Assembly (NCBI RefSeq): GCF_029213205.1
Contig: NZ_JARGNH010000025.1
Span: 1-44,736 of the forward strand
Source: Pseudooceanicola sp.
Lineage (GTDB): Bacteria; Pseudomonadota; Alphaproteobacteria; Rhodobacterales; Rhodobacteraceae
DNA: 44,736 nucleotides
Reading direction: 5' to 3'
Made by a program: the position numbers and the translations under genes. Below, one piece after another: positions 31,456 to 39,165 of this stretch. How positions within the stretch are numbered: the first letter of the stretch is position 1; every line of letters begins with the position of its first letter. The notes beneath the pieces were generated by a model, which saw only the letters and a list, made by a program, of their open reading frames with translations, did not search any database and had not been told where the DNA came from.

Positions 31456-31848
31456 TCAGTTTGTGAAGGCATCGATAAGGTTGATGACGGAGAGGATCTT
31501 TCTGGTGTCACGATCAACCCGATAGGCCCGGTTGCCCTCGCGATAATAGCGCCAATCGTCACGTGGTTCTAGATTTAGCCTACGGGGATCGCGAATAACC
31601 ACGTAATCACCGATGCGAAGGATGTCCCCGATTCTAGAGCCGTAGTGATCATAGGTCTTGCGTACCTGCCCCGGCGGCACACAGGGCGGGTTCTTTTTTG
31701 CAAGTCCTGGCGGGCAATGTCCTGCAAATCCGTTGTGGTGGTCGCCGCGCGCCTTGCCCTTGCCGCGCCCAGGGTCTGCCGATGCAGGCACGGCGGCCAT
31801 TGACACCGCTGCAATCGCCATTACGGCCAGTGTTCGAGAAAATCTCAT
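31456..31848 (-). CDS. RcnB-like exported protein
   Basis: 131-aa exported protein. The signal peptide (MRFSRTLAVMAIAAVSMAAVPASA) is followed by a basic GRGKGKARGDHH segment, CPPGLAKKNPPCVPPGQ with two cysteines, and a C-terminal YVVIRDPRRLNLEP...YRVDRDTRKILSVI domain. This layout matches small periplasmic proteins often called RcnB-like or mis-annotated as excinuclease A. RcnB of E. coli influences Ni/Co export, but that role is not shown here. ATG 31848 has a GGAG site; the frame extends to 31893 without support. Confidence 0.75.
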   Translation of the reverse strand: MRFSRTLAVMAIAAVSMAAVPASADPGRGKGKARGDHHNGFAGHCPPGLAKKNPPCVPPGQVRKTYDHYGSRIGDILRIGDYVVIRDPRRLNLEPRDDWRYYREGNRAYRVDRDTRKILSVINLIDAFTN

Positions 31849-32048
31849 AGCTCGCTCCGTTTCAAGTGTTGTCGGATAGATAGCGCTGAGCACGACAGAA
31901 GTCAGGCATAACGAACATCACCAGGCCATAATGCAGCAGAAACGGCGAGCTTCCGCCGGCCTCGTTGCCGCCTGCGAACAAGGCCAGGATGGGTCGATAA
32001 GCCTGGACGGCCCGGCCTTGAGCTAAGTCAGTTTAGCATTCGGCATGA
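31849..32048. other. non-coding stretch
   Basis: No gene, terminator with a T-run or repeat was recognised in this 200-nt stretch between the RcnB-like gene and the gene remnants starting near 32049. Confidence 0.35.
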
Positions 32049-32198
32049 TGCGGGCAGAGCTGGACCGTGGTGCTCGCGGCCTTAATTGCTTATCTCGGTG
32101 CGGTGCTGGAGCCGAAGCCCAATAGCGTGTCCGGTGCAATCATCACGCTTCTTGCGTTGTTCCTGCCTGGCTTTGCGCGAGAACAGGACCGCGCTTGA
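32049..32198 (+). pseudogene. membrane protein remnant, possibly chromate transporter (ChrA)
   Basis: An open run without a start codon encodes one hydrophobic segment, WTVVLAALIAYLGAVLEP then SGAIITLLALFLPGF. The GAxxTLxxxFLPGF pattern is reminiscent of the chromate ion transporter ChrA. It is cut at both ends (TGA at 32046 and 32196), so it can only be a fragment. Identification is weak. Confidence 0.3.
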
Positions 32199-32343
32199 TC
32201 TGCTGACAAGCATGCAGGCGTGTCCCGAGTTCGCGTCTTGGGCGCGCAACACGGGCGGATTTTTCGAGGATTGGGGTGATATGCATCGGTTTGCCGACCA
32301 TCTCATGCTGATGGCGGAATTTCGGCGCATGCCTGGAACGTGA
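32182..32343 (+). pseudogene. unrecognised gene 3' remnant
   Basis: About 53 codons (ENRTALDLLTSMQACPEF ... ADHLMLMAEFRRMPGT) with protein-like composition and codon use, ending at TGA 32341-32343. There is no start codon with a ribosome site, and it overlaps the ChrA-like remnant in another frame. It probably marks a deletion junction before the plasmid block resumes. Confidence 0.3.
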
Positions 32344-32401
32344 CGCAGGAGCGAATGGGAACACAGGTGGCAACGGCGGTTGAGGGCCCGTTGGTTTTGA
32401 G

Positions 32402-32483
32402 AAGGACAGGGTCCGTGCCCAGGAAAAGTGAAAGTGTCCTTCGGGTTTTGTGACTGACGGATGAGGGCCTTTGGGGTCCCTCA
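32402..32483 (+). promoter_or_regulatory. structured leader before the 32535 gene
   Basis: AAGGACA (32402-32408) and TGTCCTT (32435-32441) pair perfectly; the loop contains GGG-TCCGTG-CCC and the recurring GAAAAGTGAAAG motif (32423-32434). A second hairpin TGAGGG (32462-32467)/CCCTCA (32478-32483) follows. This is one of several structured leaders in the plasmid block. Confidence 0.5.
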
Positions 32484-32534
32484 GATGGGTCCGGGCCGGA
32501 TTCCGGTCTGTCTTTCCTGATGAAGGGCATTCCC

Positions 32535-33005
32535 ATGCAAACAGGTGTCTTGCGCGTGTTGCGCGCGACCGCTGCCTTGTGGTGGCGGCATAGAGAGCTG
32601 CGCCGAACTGGCCAGACGGCGCTGGCACAGCGGCGCGAGCGTGGGATCGTCCTGCGTGATCTCGGCTATCTGAAGCAGGCGGCGTCATTGCCAAACGCGC
32701 ATGTGATCTGCGGGGAGGGTGGGACATTCATCTATCTTGGTTGGACCACCGTGTCGAGTTTCGCACCGATCGAGCGCTTTCCCTTGGCCACTCTTGCGGT
32801 CGCACGAGGGACCCCGTTCATCGATATCCGATCCGTCACCGATGTCACCGCCGTCGCGAACTTGCCGTGCGTGGCGCGGGACGGATCGGTCGACCCTGAC
32901 CCTTGCGGTCCTGGCAGGTCCGTCTCGCTGACCACCTACATCGACATGGTCGAAGCCCTCGGTGCCAGGATCGCCAACGATCCGCGCCCCCGCCAGTCAA
33001 CCTGA
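32535..33005 (+). CDS. conserved hypothetical protein before ardC
   Basis: 156-aa soluble protein, not recognised. The N-terminal third is basic and helical (LRVLRATAALWWRHRELRRTGQTALAQRR); the middle has HVICGEGGTFIYLGWTT. ATG 32535 has AAGGG at a suitable distance; ATG 32520 upstream lacks a ribosome site. It is 40 nt before ardC on the same strand with no terminator between, so it is the first gene of the ardC unit. Possible anti-restriction partner by location only. Confidence 0.65.
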   Translation: MQTGVLRVLRATAALWWRHRELRRTGQTALAQRRERGIVLRDLGYLKQAASLPNAHVICGEGGTFIYLGWTTVSSFAPIERFPLATLAVARGTPFIDIRSVTDVTAVANLPCVARDGSVDPDPCGPGRSVSLTTYIDMVEALGARIANDPRPRQST

Positions 33006-33045
33006 TCACCATTCCCTCTCACCAACACTCGAAAGGAGGCCAGCC

Positions 33046-33984
33046 ATGGCCCGATCCCGCACGCCCAAATTCGATGCCTCCGAGGTCATCACAAACGAAA
33101 TCATCCGCATCATCGAGCGCGGCGTCCTGCCGTGGCGCAAGCCCTGGACCGCAGGTGGCAGCTGTCGCCCCCTGCGCATGGGCGGGGAACCCTACCAGGG
33201 AGTGAACAACTTCCTGCTGACGATGCGGACCGTGATGGCGGGCCACAGCTCTCCCTTCTGGATGACGCTGCCGCAGGCCAATGCGTTGGACGCAAAGGTC
33301 CGCAAGGGCGAGAAGTCCTCTGTCGTCGTTTATTACGGTCAAAGCCGGAGAGACGCGGGCGGCGAGGACGACCGTAGCAGCGGGGATGATCACTCCGAGG
33401 AAGCCCGCATCTTCCGCTTCCAGAAATCCTACCGGGTGTTCAATGCCTGCCAGATCGAGGGCTTGCCCGACAGTTTCTACCCTGACCCGGAGCCCGTGCC
33501 CGAGCATCCGCCGTCCGAGCCCATCCCGCACATGCAGGCGTTTTTCGATGCTATCGACATCACGACTGTCTTCACAGGAACGGAAGCGTACTACCTGCCG
33601 CCCGTGGACAAGGTTTACATGCCGTCCATCACGCGGTTCCAGGACCCGCGCAATTTTTACGGGGTCTGGGCCCATGAGCTGGCCCATGCGACAAAAGCCC
33701 CCCATCGACTGAACCGTGATTTCGGTCTCTCGAAGTTTGGCAACACCTCTTACGCGCGCGAGGAGATCGTCGCGGAGTTGACCTCGGTGTTCCTGGGACA
33801 AACGCTCGGCTTCACGGCGCATACGCTCGAGATGAATGCCGCCTACCTCCATAACTGGTTGCGCGTCCTTCGGTCGGACAAGGGCGCGATCTTCCGGCAC
33901 GCGGCTGATGCGCAGCGCGCCTGCGACTACCTGATCGCCAGATCGGAGGCGGGCAGGGCAGGGGACAGCGCCGAGGCCGCCTGA
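33046..33984 (+). CDS. ardC: ArdC-type antirestriction protein / metallopeptidase
   Basis: 312-aa ArdC family protein. The N-terminal ssDNA-binding domain (about 1-130) includes IERGVLPWRKPWTAGG and YQGVNNFLL. The zincin-like C-terminal part has HELAH (210-214) as the HExxH metal site, followed by a YAREEIVAELTS helix supplying the third ligand. ArdC proteins bind single-stranded DNA and shield entering plasmid DNA from restriction. An AAAGGAGG ribosome site precedes ATG 33046. It lies in the leading-type block with ssb, ParB-domain proteins and the methylase-helicase, all on one strand. Confidence 0.92.
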   Translation: MARSRTPKFDASEVITNEIIRIIERGVLPWRKPWTAGGSCRPLRMGGEPYQGVNNFLLTMRTVMAGHSSPFWMTLPQANALDAKVRKGEKSSVVVYYGQSRRDAGGEDDRSSGDDHSEEARIFRFQKSYRVFNACQIEGLPDSFYPDPEPVPEHPPSEPIPHMQAFFDAIDITTVFTGTEAYYLPPVDKVYMPSITRFQDPRNFYGVWAHELAHATKAPHRLNRDFGLSKFGNTSYAREEIVAELTSVFLGQTLGFTAHTLEMNAAYLHNWLRVLRSDKGAIFRHAADAQRACDYLIARSEAGRAGDSAEAA

Positions 33985-34007
33985 CCACACAGAGAACGAA
34001 GACTCGC

Positions 34008-34217
34008 ATGTCACGCAAGGAACCCAAGACGCTGCGGGTGGCCTGCTTCGAAGACGGCCGCCGCAAGATAATCACCTTCAAGCGCGGTGCCTATTGGTGG
34101 AGCCAGTCTGATGGCGCTTATCCGTTCTCGGCAGCGCTCGAGAGCATCAAAGAACAAGGCGGCTGGATCGAAACCATCCCTAACCCGAACTACAGAGTCA
34201 GAGGGCTGTTCGGATAA
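34008..34217 (+). CDS. small conserved hypothetical protein after ardC
   Basis: 69-aa basic protein of unknown function (MSRKEPKTLRVACFEDGRRK ... NYRVRGLFG). It has no membrane segment; the middle has two aromatic patches (YWWSQSDGAYPF and GGWIETIP) that suggest a small beta-rich fold. It starts 23 nt after ardC, so it is likely co-transcribed with it. The ribosome site is weak (GAACGAAG). Confidence 0.6.
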   Translation: MSRKEPKTLRVACFEDGRRKIITFKRGAYWWSQSDGAYPFSAALESIKEQGGWIETIPNPNYRVRGLFG

Positions 34218-34249
34218 GGCGCCTTCGGCCTCAATTCATCCGCCAGGCG

Positions 34250-34298
34250 GAAAAGTGAAAGCAGGCTTTGGGAAGGGTGTTTCAACTTCTCAAAGGAG
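34250..34298 (+). promoter_or_regulatory. structured leader with ribosome site in a stem (before 34305)
   Basis: The GAAAAGTGAAAG motif (34250-34261) is followed by CTTTGGGAAG (34266-34275), a 10-nt loop and CTTCTCAAAG (34286-34295). These pair over 10 bp with one G-U. The 3' arm overlaps the ribosome site AAGGAG (34293-34298), 7 nt before ATG 34305. Confidence 0.55.
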
Positions 34299-34304
34299 AT
34301 CCCC

Positions 34305-34694
34305 ATGGCCATGACCGTTCAACCCCAGCCAGATCGTCCCGACTCGACCGTGATCGCGGCGCAGAACGACGCGTTTCGCAAGCTCGCGTGCCTTGGAGTG
34401 CCGCCCGCGCAGCCCATCCAGGGCCGGATGCATGTCACCCGCTCGCTTATGGAGGCCGGTGACGGCTTCATGGCCGAGGCGGTGAAGGCAACCGGTGAGT
34501 TTGCCACGTTCGAGCCTGAGAATGACCCAGAAGGCTGGCACGATTTCGGGGCGGTCGAGATCCGGGGCGAGACCGTGTTCTGGAAAATCGATCTCTATGA
34601 AGCAGACTCGGATTTCCGCTATGGGGCCGAGGTCCCGGACAATCCTGCCACCACCATGCGCGTGCTGACCATCATGTTGGCGCGCGACTGGTAG
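34305..34694 (+). CDS. DUF3768-like protein
   Basis: 129-aa cytosolic protein resembling the DUF3768 family of plasmid and phage regions. Typical features are AQNDAFRKLA near the N terminus, FEPENDPEGWHDFGAVEI, TVFWKIDLYEAD and the TTMRVLTIMLARDW end. The length is normal for the family. The function is unknown; members recur beside ArdC and ParB-domain genes. Its leader folds so that the ribosome site is partly paired. Confidence 0.82.
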   Translation: MAMTVQPQPDRPDSTVIAAQNDAFRKLACLGVPPAQPIQGRMHVTRSLMEAGDGFMAEAVKATGEFATFEPENDPEGWHDFGAVEIRGETVFWKIDLYEADSDFRYGAEVPDNPATTMRVLTIMLARDW

Positions 34695-34732
34695 GGCAGG
34701 GGACACCCCCTCCTGATACTCCAGGCAATGAA

Positions 34733-34767
34733 GGCCCACTGACCCCTCAAAGGGAGAGTGGGCCGTT
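34733..34767 (+). terminator. two-tier hairpin, possible terminator after the DUF3768-like gene
   Basis: GGCCCACT (34733-34740) and AGTGGGCC (34757-34764) form an outer 8-bp stem. Inside, CCCT (34744-34747) and AGGG (34751-34754) pair after a GA/AG internal loop. GTTT follows, a weak T-run. It may stop the upstream transcript or form part of the leader of the ParB-domain gene. Confidence 0.45.
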
Positions 34768-34777
34768 TGTCGTCGTG

Positions 34778-34795
34778 ATCCCCGAAGCCGGGGAT
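34778..34795 (+). promoter_or_regulatory. hairpin in the leader of the second ParB-domain gene
   Basis: ATCCCCG (34778-34784), loop AAGC, CGGGGAT (34789-34795) form a perfect 7-bp stem. CGTGA and TCACG arms just outside (about 34773-34803) extend it as a second tier. It lies about 50 nt before ATG 34848. Confidence 0.45.
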
Positions 34796-34847
34796 TGGTC
34801 ACGCGCAAGCGCGCGGGCCGTATCTCACCCACCGAGAAGGACATCCC

Positions 34848-36830
34848 ATGACCACAAGCTTTGCCCCCCTCACCGTCGCGATCGGCGATCTGGTCCGGCA
34901 TCCCGCCAATGTGCGCAGCAACTCTTCGGAAACCTATGATCCCGAGAACATCGCGCATCTGAAAGCCAGCATCGCTGTTCTGGGCCTGCTCCAGCCGCTC
35001 TTGGTCCAGAAGCTTGACGGCAAATATGCTGTCCTCGCTGGTGGCCGACGCCACGCCGCGCTGAAGGAGCTGGTCGCAGACAAGGCCGCCAAGGGGTTCA
35101 CCGCGAAAACCAAGGTGGACTGCCGCCTTGTGCCGGAGGAGTGCGACGTCACCACGGCGCTGTCGCTCGCCGAGAACATCACCCAGGCGCCGATGAATGC
35201 CATCGACGAGTTCGAGGCTTTCGCGCGGATGATGGAGGTCGACGGCCAGACGCCCGAGACCATCGCAAAGACCTTCGGCACCACGATCGCCGCCGTGAAA
35301 GGCCGGTTGCGCTATGGCCTGATCCACCCCGACATCCGCGCCGCGGCCCGGGGCAAGGTGATCACGCTCGACACGATGAAGGCCTTCGCCGAGCACCCGA
35401 GCCAGGAGGCGCAGCGCGAGGTCTTTGAGGCGCTCACGAAAGACGGCGGCTATCTGCAGGCCTATACCGTCCGTCAGGCCCTCAAATCCCGCGGGGTGCA
35501 GGTCAGCGACGATATCGGGGCTTTCGTGCGCGAAGACTACGAGGCACGCGGCGGCGCCGTCGCGGCTGACCTTCTGGAAGAGCATTCCGTGCTCGAGGAT
35601 GCGGCGCTGGTCGAAACCATCATGCTCGAGAAGCTCGGTGCCGCCGCCGAGAAGGCGCGTATGAAGCTGGGCTTTGCCTGGGCCGATGCGATGGTGCGCT
35701 ATGATTACGCGACCATGGCCGACTACGGCCGCGTCTATCCCGGCCCGATCGAGCCGGATGAGGCTGCCCAGAAGCGCATCGATGAGATCACCGCCGAGCT
35801 TGAGAAATTGCAGCTCGAGATGGAGGATGAGGGGCTCGAGGACGGTGCCTACAATGCCCTTTACGACCGCGTGGACGCCTTGGAAGAGGAAGCGCGCGAT
35901 CTGCAGGAGGCCTACAGCGCCGAGGACCTCGCGCGGTCTGGGGTGATCGCGTCGTGGCAGGGTGGGCAGATCACGCTCCATGTTGGCCTCGTCCGCCCGG
36001 AAGACACCGTCAAAGAGGAGGGCGCGCGCGGCTCCTCGGCCAACCCGACCGGGGAGGAGGCCCCGGACGCCGGCGAAATCACCTATCCAGCCTCACTGGC
36101 TGAGGACCTCAAGACCGAGCGAGCCATGGCGCTTGGGGCCGCGATGGCGCTGCATCCGGAGGCCACGCTCGATCTGACGCTCTTCAAGCTGGTCAGTGAC
36201 GTTCTGGCCAGCGGCATGAGTGTCACGCAGGCGATCAAGATCGAGGCCCGCAAGGAATACCGCAGCCATGCCAAGATGGACGAGATCGACGAGACCTCGC
36301 TCGAGCAGGTGGCGGCGGCGCATGATGCGCTTGATCTCTCCTGGCTCGATGACACCCGCGCGCCCGCCGATCAGTTCGCGGCGTTTCGCGCGCTGGAGGC
36401 CGGCGAGAAGGCCAAGCTCGTGGCCTATGCCACGGCCAGCACCACGCAGTCCTGCTTCGCGCGGGACCGCCAGCGCGACAGCCTGATGCATGCGTTCGAG
36501 ATCGAGATCATGCCCGACATCCGCGCCCACTGGACGCCGAATGCGGCGCTCTTCAACCGCTTCAAGAAGGCTTGGCTCCTGAAGATCCTCGGCGAGGATC
36601 TGGGTCTCGCCCAGGAGGCGGTGACGCTGGCCTCGTCGAGCAAGAAGGAGATCGTCGCCTTCTGCGACAAGCTCTTCGCCGAGCCCTTCGCCACGCTCAC
36701 GGACGCGCAGCGCGCTGCCGTGGCCGCCTGGTGCCCGCCCATGATGCAGACCGCCGGTGTCGCCTGTGATGAGGCGGAGCCCGCTGCGGAAACCCCCGAG
36801 CCTGACAGCGAGGTCGCGCAAGCGGCCTGA
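34848..36830 (+). CDS. long ParB-domain protein (second copy)
   Basis: 660-aa ParB/Spo0J-domain protein. The N-terminal domain (about 8-115) has VRHPANVRS, a LAGGRRHAAL box and a LAENITQAPMNAIDEFEAF segment, in which the canonical ENxxR box is altered. A HTH region follows (TPETIAKTFGTTIAAVKGRLRYG). The long C-terminal part contains an acidic coiled-coil-like section (about 305-355) and a conserved helical end. It is diverged from the 5194 protein but of the same architecture. Neither is next to repA, so both likely act in plasmid entry or protection rather than partition. GAGAAGGA is the ribosome site. Confidence 0.88.
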   Translation: MTTSFAPLTVAIGDLVRHPANVRSNSSETYDPENIAHLKASIAVLGLLQPLLVQKLDGKYAVLAGGRRHAALKELVADKAAKGFTAKTKVDCRLVPEECDVTTALSLAENITQAPMNAIDEFEAFARMMEVDGQTPETIAKTFGTTIAAVKGRLRYGLIHPDIRAAARGKVITLDTMKAFAEHPSQEAQREVFEALTKDGGYLQAYTVRQALKSRGVQVSDDIGAFVREDYEARGGAVAADLLEEHSVLEDAALVETIMLEKLGAAAEKARMKLGFAWADAMVRYDYATMADYGRVYPGPIEPDEAAQKRIDEITAELEKLQLEMEDEGLEDGAYNALYDRVDALEEEARDLQEAYSAEDLARSGVIASWQGGQITLHVGLVRPEDTVKEEGARGSSANPTGEEAPDAGEITYPASLAEDLKTERAMALGAAMALHPEATLDLTLFKLVSDVLASGMSVTQAIKIEARKEYRSHAKMDEIDETSLEQVAAAHDALDLSWLDDTRAPADQFAAFRALEAGEKAKLVAYATASTTQSCFARDRQRDSLMHAFEIEIMPDIRAHWTPNAALFNRFKKAWLLKILGEDLGLAQEAVTLASSSKKEIVAFCDKLFAEPFATLTDAQRAAVAAWCPPMMQTAGVACDEAEPAAETPEPDSEVAQAA

Positions 36831-36839
36831 GTCCTCACG

Positions 36840-36871
36840 CGACCCGCGCGAGGCATTCCCCGCGCGGGTCG
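36840..36871 (+). terminator. 11-bp GC hairpin after the ParB-domain gene
   Basis: CGACCCGCGCG (36840-36850), a 10-nt loop and CGCGCGGGTCG (36861-36871) form a perfect stem shortly after the stop. No T-run follows, so termination is uncertain; it may stabilise or separate the message from the next gene at 36903. Confidence 0.5.
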
Positions 36872-36902
36872 ACCCTCCCACACCCAACCGAAAGACATCC
36901 TC

Positions 36903-37496
36903 ATGGCTATTCTCAAGTTCTCTGCGTCCGCTGTTGCGGCACAGATCGCCCATGCGCGCGCCTGCAAAACCTTCCTGCCCAACTGGAACGGGCCCGTGGA
37001 CAGGCCCGCCCTGATCCTCATCGTCGGCAATGGTGTGCATCTGCGCTCAAACGGCATCGATGGCACGACCACCCGTATCGTCACCACCGAACAGGCCGAT
37101 CCCTCCTTCGCCTTCGCCGACGGCATGAACCCGTTTCGGGACGCCGACTGGATGGCGCAGCGCCGCATGGCGTTTCGCGATCTGACCGGCCAGTTCTACA
37201 CCGACATCCTGGATGACGTGCAGGTGCTCATCGACCGGGGGCGGGGGGCCATCCGGCTCGCCACCGATGGCCACAGCATCCGCGTCTTCGTGCGCCGGGC
37301 CTCGGACTATCTCATCGGCGGGACCTACGAGGTGCCCTCGGGCCTCGGCGGCACCTTCCGGGTCATCCTCAAGGATGCCTGCGACACCTTCGCGATCGTG
37401 CAGAACTGCGGCAATTGCGAGGATTTCGACGCCATGCAGCCCTACCGCGTGCCGCTCGATGCGCTGATGGAAATCGATGACCGGAGGGCGGCGTAA
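36903..37496 (+). CDS. DUF3085-like plasmid protein
   Basis: 197-aa soluble protein resembling DUF3085 members, identified tentatively by the pattern of a helical N terminus and PALILIVGNGVHLRSNG (valine/glycine loop followed by a serine-asparagine). A C-terminal portion has IRVFVRRASDYLIGGTYEV. Three cysteines occur near the end (FAIVQNCGNCEDF). It belongs to the same-strand plasmid block. The ribosome site is weak (GAAAGAC), suggesting coupling to the upstream gene. Function unknown. Confidence 0.65.
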   Translation: MAILKFSASAVAAQIAHARACKTFLPNWNGPVDRPALILIVGNGVHLRSNGIDGTTTRIVTTEQADPSFAFADGMNPFRDADWMAQRRMAFRDLTGQFYTDILDDVQVLIDRGRGAIRLATDGHSIRVFVRRASDYLIGGTYEVPSGLGGTFRVILKDACDTFAIVQNCGNCEDFDAMQPYRVPLDALMEIDDRRAA

Positions 37497-37501
37497 CGCG
37501 C

Positions 37502-37590
37502 CCTTTCTCAAACAAGCATCGCCAATACCCTGCCGGGCCTGCGGCCCTCTCGGGACATTGGCGACAACAGTTTTCCAAACGAGAGAAAGG
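37502..37590 (+). promoter_or_regulatory. three-tier structured leader (before 37599)
   Basis: CCTTTCTC (37502-37509) pairs with GAGAAAGG (37583-37590), which contains the ribosome site. TCGCCAAT (37519-37526) pairs with ATTGGCGA (37557-37564). GGGCC (37535-37539) pairs with GGCCC (37543-37547). Three nested perfect stems span the whole 37497-37598 gap. Confidence 0.6.
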
Positions 37591-37598
37591 ACTCTGAA

Positions 37599-38255
37599 AT
37601 GGGTTGGCTCTTCTACACCGACGGCCGCGTCCAGACCTACGCGGATGAGAAAGCGGAGATTGCTCGGCTGTGCACCTTCGAGGGCGAAAGGCGCAAGACG
37701 GAACTGGTCAAAGCCTGCAAGGTGGGTTCGACTTGGTACGCGGCGGCAAAGGTCACAAATATCGACGGCACCCCTGTCGAAGACACGACCTATGTCACCG
37801 ATGCGGATGGCTCCATCACTTTCGCCGCCGTATTCCTTACCCGATATGATGACGGCTGCTGGGGCTACAAGGACATGGAGGAAAGCGCTGGCCCGAACGA
37901 GGCTCGCGCGCCCCTTGGGCTGATCGAACTTCTCTCCGACTTGAAAGACCCGGACAGCTACGCCCAGGACTGGCGTCAGCGCTGCCGGAATTGGGCTGCG
38001 ATCCCGGACTACGAGGAAGGCGACAAGATCAGGCTCGCCACGCCCGTGACGCTCACCGATGGCAGTACATGCCAGATCGTCACCGCGACGTACTACAAGC
38101 GGGGGCGGCAAAAACGCCGCTGCTACCGCATCGAGGAAACCGGTGGGCTCGTACGCCTGTCGAAGGCCTCGCTTGCGGGCTCAGAGCTGCTCAGCTCCGC
38201 AAAGGGCGCGGCCAGTCCTGTGCTGGCGGAATTCCTAGCGGGGCGGGACGCTTAG
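37599..38255 (+). CDS. DUF6927-like plasmid protein
   Basis: 218-aa soluble protein opening MGWLFYTDGRVQTYADEKAEI. The middle contains FAAVFLTRYDDGCWGYKDMEESAGPNEARAPLGLIELL, the most conserved-looking section and shared with proteins of the DUF6927 group (tentative). The C-terminal part is basic with RQKRRCYRIEETG. It recurs on alphaproteobacterial plasmids next to ParB-domain and methylase-helicase genes. Translation is probably controlled by its three-tier leader. It is convergent with the Abi gene and overlaps it by 4 nt. Function unknown. Confidence 0.7.
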   Translation: MGWLFYTDGRVQTYADEKAEIARLCTFEGERRKTELVKACKVGSTWYAAAKVTNIDGTPVEDTTYVTDADGSITFAAVFLTRYDDGCWGYKDMEESAGPNEARAPLGLIELLSDLKDPDSYAQDWRQRCRNWAAIPDYEEGDKIRLATPVTLTDGSTCQIVTATYYKRGRQKRRCYRIEETGGLVRLSKASLAGSELLSSAKGAASPVLAEFLAGRDA

Positions 38256-38917
38256 GGGCGCACTGCGAGTAGTGCGCGCACCGTCTCGATTTCCAGCACC
38301 CAGTTGCTGGTCGTTTCGTTGCGCCATCTTATGCAGCGGATGATCCGATCAAAATCATCCTGAAGGGCGCGCGGAAAAACAGGCTCATGGTGTGCGATTC
38401 TGTTGCGGAGCCTCCTCACGGCTTCAATGTCAGACCTTAATTCAGATCGGCGCTGGCTGGCAGCGACACCACGAGGCGCGTCCGGAAACACTGCGTAGAA
38501 ATGATCGTCCCACAGTCTGCCTTGGTGCCTGTTTGTCAGCATCTTCTCCCAAAACACGAACTTCAGTTCGGCGACGACCTTTCCGGCAGTGGGTTGCTGT
38601 GCTGCGCAACCTTCGAGGTCTCGTTTGGGGCTGTATGCCGGACCGCGCGGGTTCGGTAACGAACGGATGAAGCCTTGTGTCCAAGGCCATGTTCCTCCAT
38701 GGACAGCTTCGATTGCTTCCACGATCGCGTTTCGCAGCGCAACTTCCAAAACATGGAGTGGAACCATGAACGCGGCTGATACTTGAAGATTCCAGTGGTA
38801 TAGGTGGAGAGCTCGCGTCCTATCATTGCCGGTTTCGCGCAGATAGGTCGCAAACCTAGGTGCGGATAGGACGTTCGGAAGGTGGTGTTCTTCATCAGCC
38901 GTGAACGGTGGATACAT
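38252..38917 (-). CDS. Abi-family HEPN protein (abortive-infection type)
   Basis: 221-aa Abi-like protein with a HEPN-type C-terminal motif R171-N-R-I-A-H176-H, the Rx4H catalytic signature of RNases in this group. The N-terminal and middle parts are helical (LHVLEVALRNAIVEAIE; VVAELKFVFWEKMLTNRHQGRLW). Such proteins can block phage growth by RNA cleavage, often as a standalone gene. It is the only minus-strand gene in the 32.5-44.7 kb block, which suggests later insertion as defence cargo. No antitoxin is adjacent. Activity is inferred from the motif. Confidence 0.78.
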   Translation of the reverse strand: MYPPFTADEEHHLPNVLSAPRFATYLRETGNDRTRALHLYHWNLQVSAAFMVPLHVLEVALRNAIVEAIEAVHGGTWPWTQGFIRSLPNPRGPAYSPKRDLEGCAAQQPTAGKVVAELKFVFWEKMLTNRHQGRLWDDHFYAVFPDAPRGVAASQRRSELRSDIEAVRRLRNRIAHHEPVFPRALQDDFDRIIRCIRWRNETTSNWVLEIETVRALLAVRP

Positions 38918-39006
38918 TGACAGTAAAGACTTTCGGTGCCATATAGAGCGTGAGCTTTGAGATTGCGGGCACTATGCCTCCCCTCATTGCACAAAGAAAG
39001 CAAAAG
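38918..39006. other. non-coding stretch upstream of the Abi gene
   Basis: No gene is seen here. It should contain the Abi promoter (minus strand), but no clear sigma70 hexamers were recognised. Confidence 0.3.
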
Positions 39007-39030
39007 CCCGTCGCATTGCGGCGGGTTTTT
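39007..39030 (+). terminator. Rho-independent terminator before the helicase gene leader
   Basis: CCCGTCGC (39007-39014), loop ATT, GCGGCGGG (39018-39025) and TTTTT (39026-39030) form a stem with one G-U pair and a T-run. Oriented for plus-strand transcription, it would stop read-through from 37599 or from inserted DNA, isolating the helicase leader downstream. Confidence 0.8.
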
Positions 39031-39092
39031 CAGTTTTCTAATCCAACTCCGAAAAACCGTTTGATTGGCCGGCCGTAGATTGGATGCCTCTT

Positions 39093-39165
39093 GGTCTGAG
39101 CTCATCATCCCGAAAAGCGAAAGCGGGCTTTTTGTCCTTTGGAACTCAGACCCTGATCCAAAGGA
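39093..39165 (+). promoter_or_regulatory. pseudoknot-capable leader of the helicase-methylase gene
   Basis: GGTCTGAG (39093-39100) pairs with CTCAGACC (39145-39152). TCCTTTGG (39135-39142) pairs with CCAAAGGA (39158-39165), which holds the ribosome site. The arm order 1-2-1'-2' makes these interlocked or mutually exclusive. Inside are CCCG/CGGG (39109-39112/39124-39127) and the GAAAAGCGAAAG motif (39112-39123). All stems are perfect. Confidence 0.6.

Noticed and set aside
38918-39006. tRNA or attachment site upstream of the Abi gene
   Set aside because: No cloverleaf, anticodon arm or duplicated end sequence could be found.
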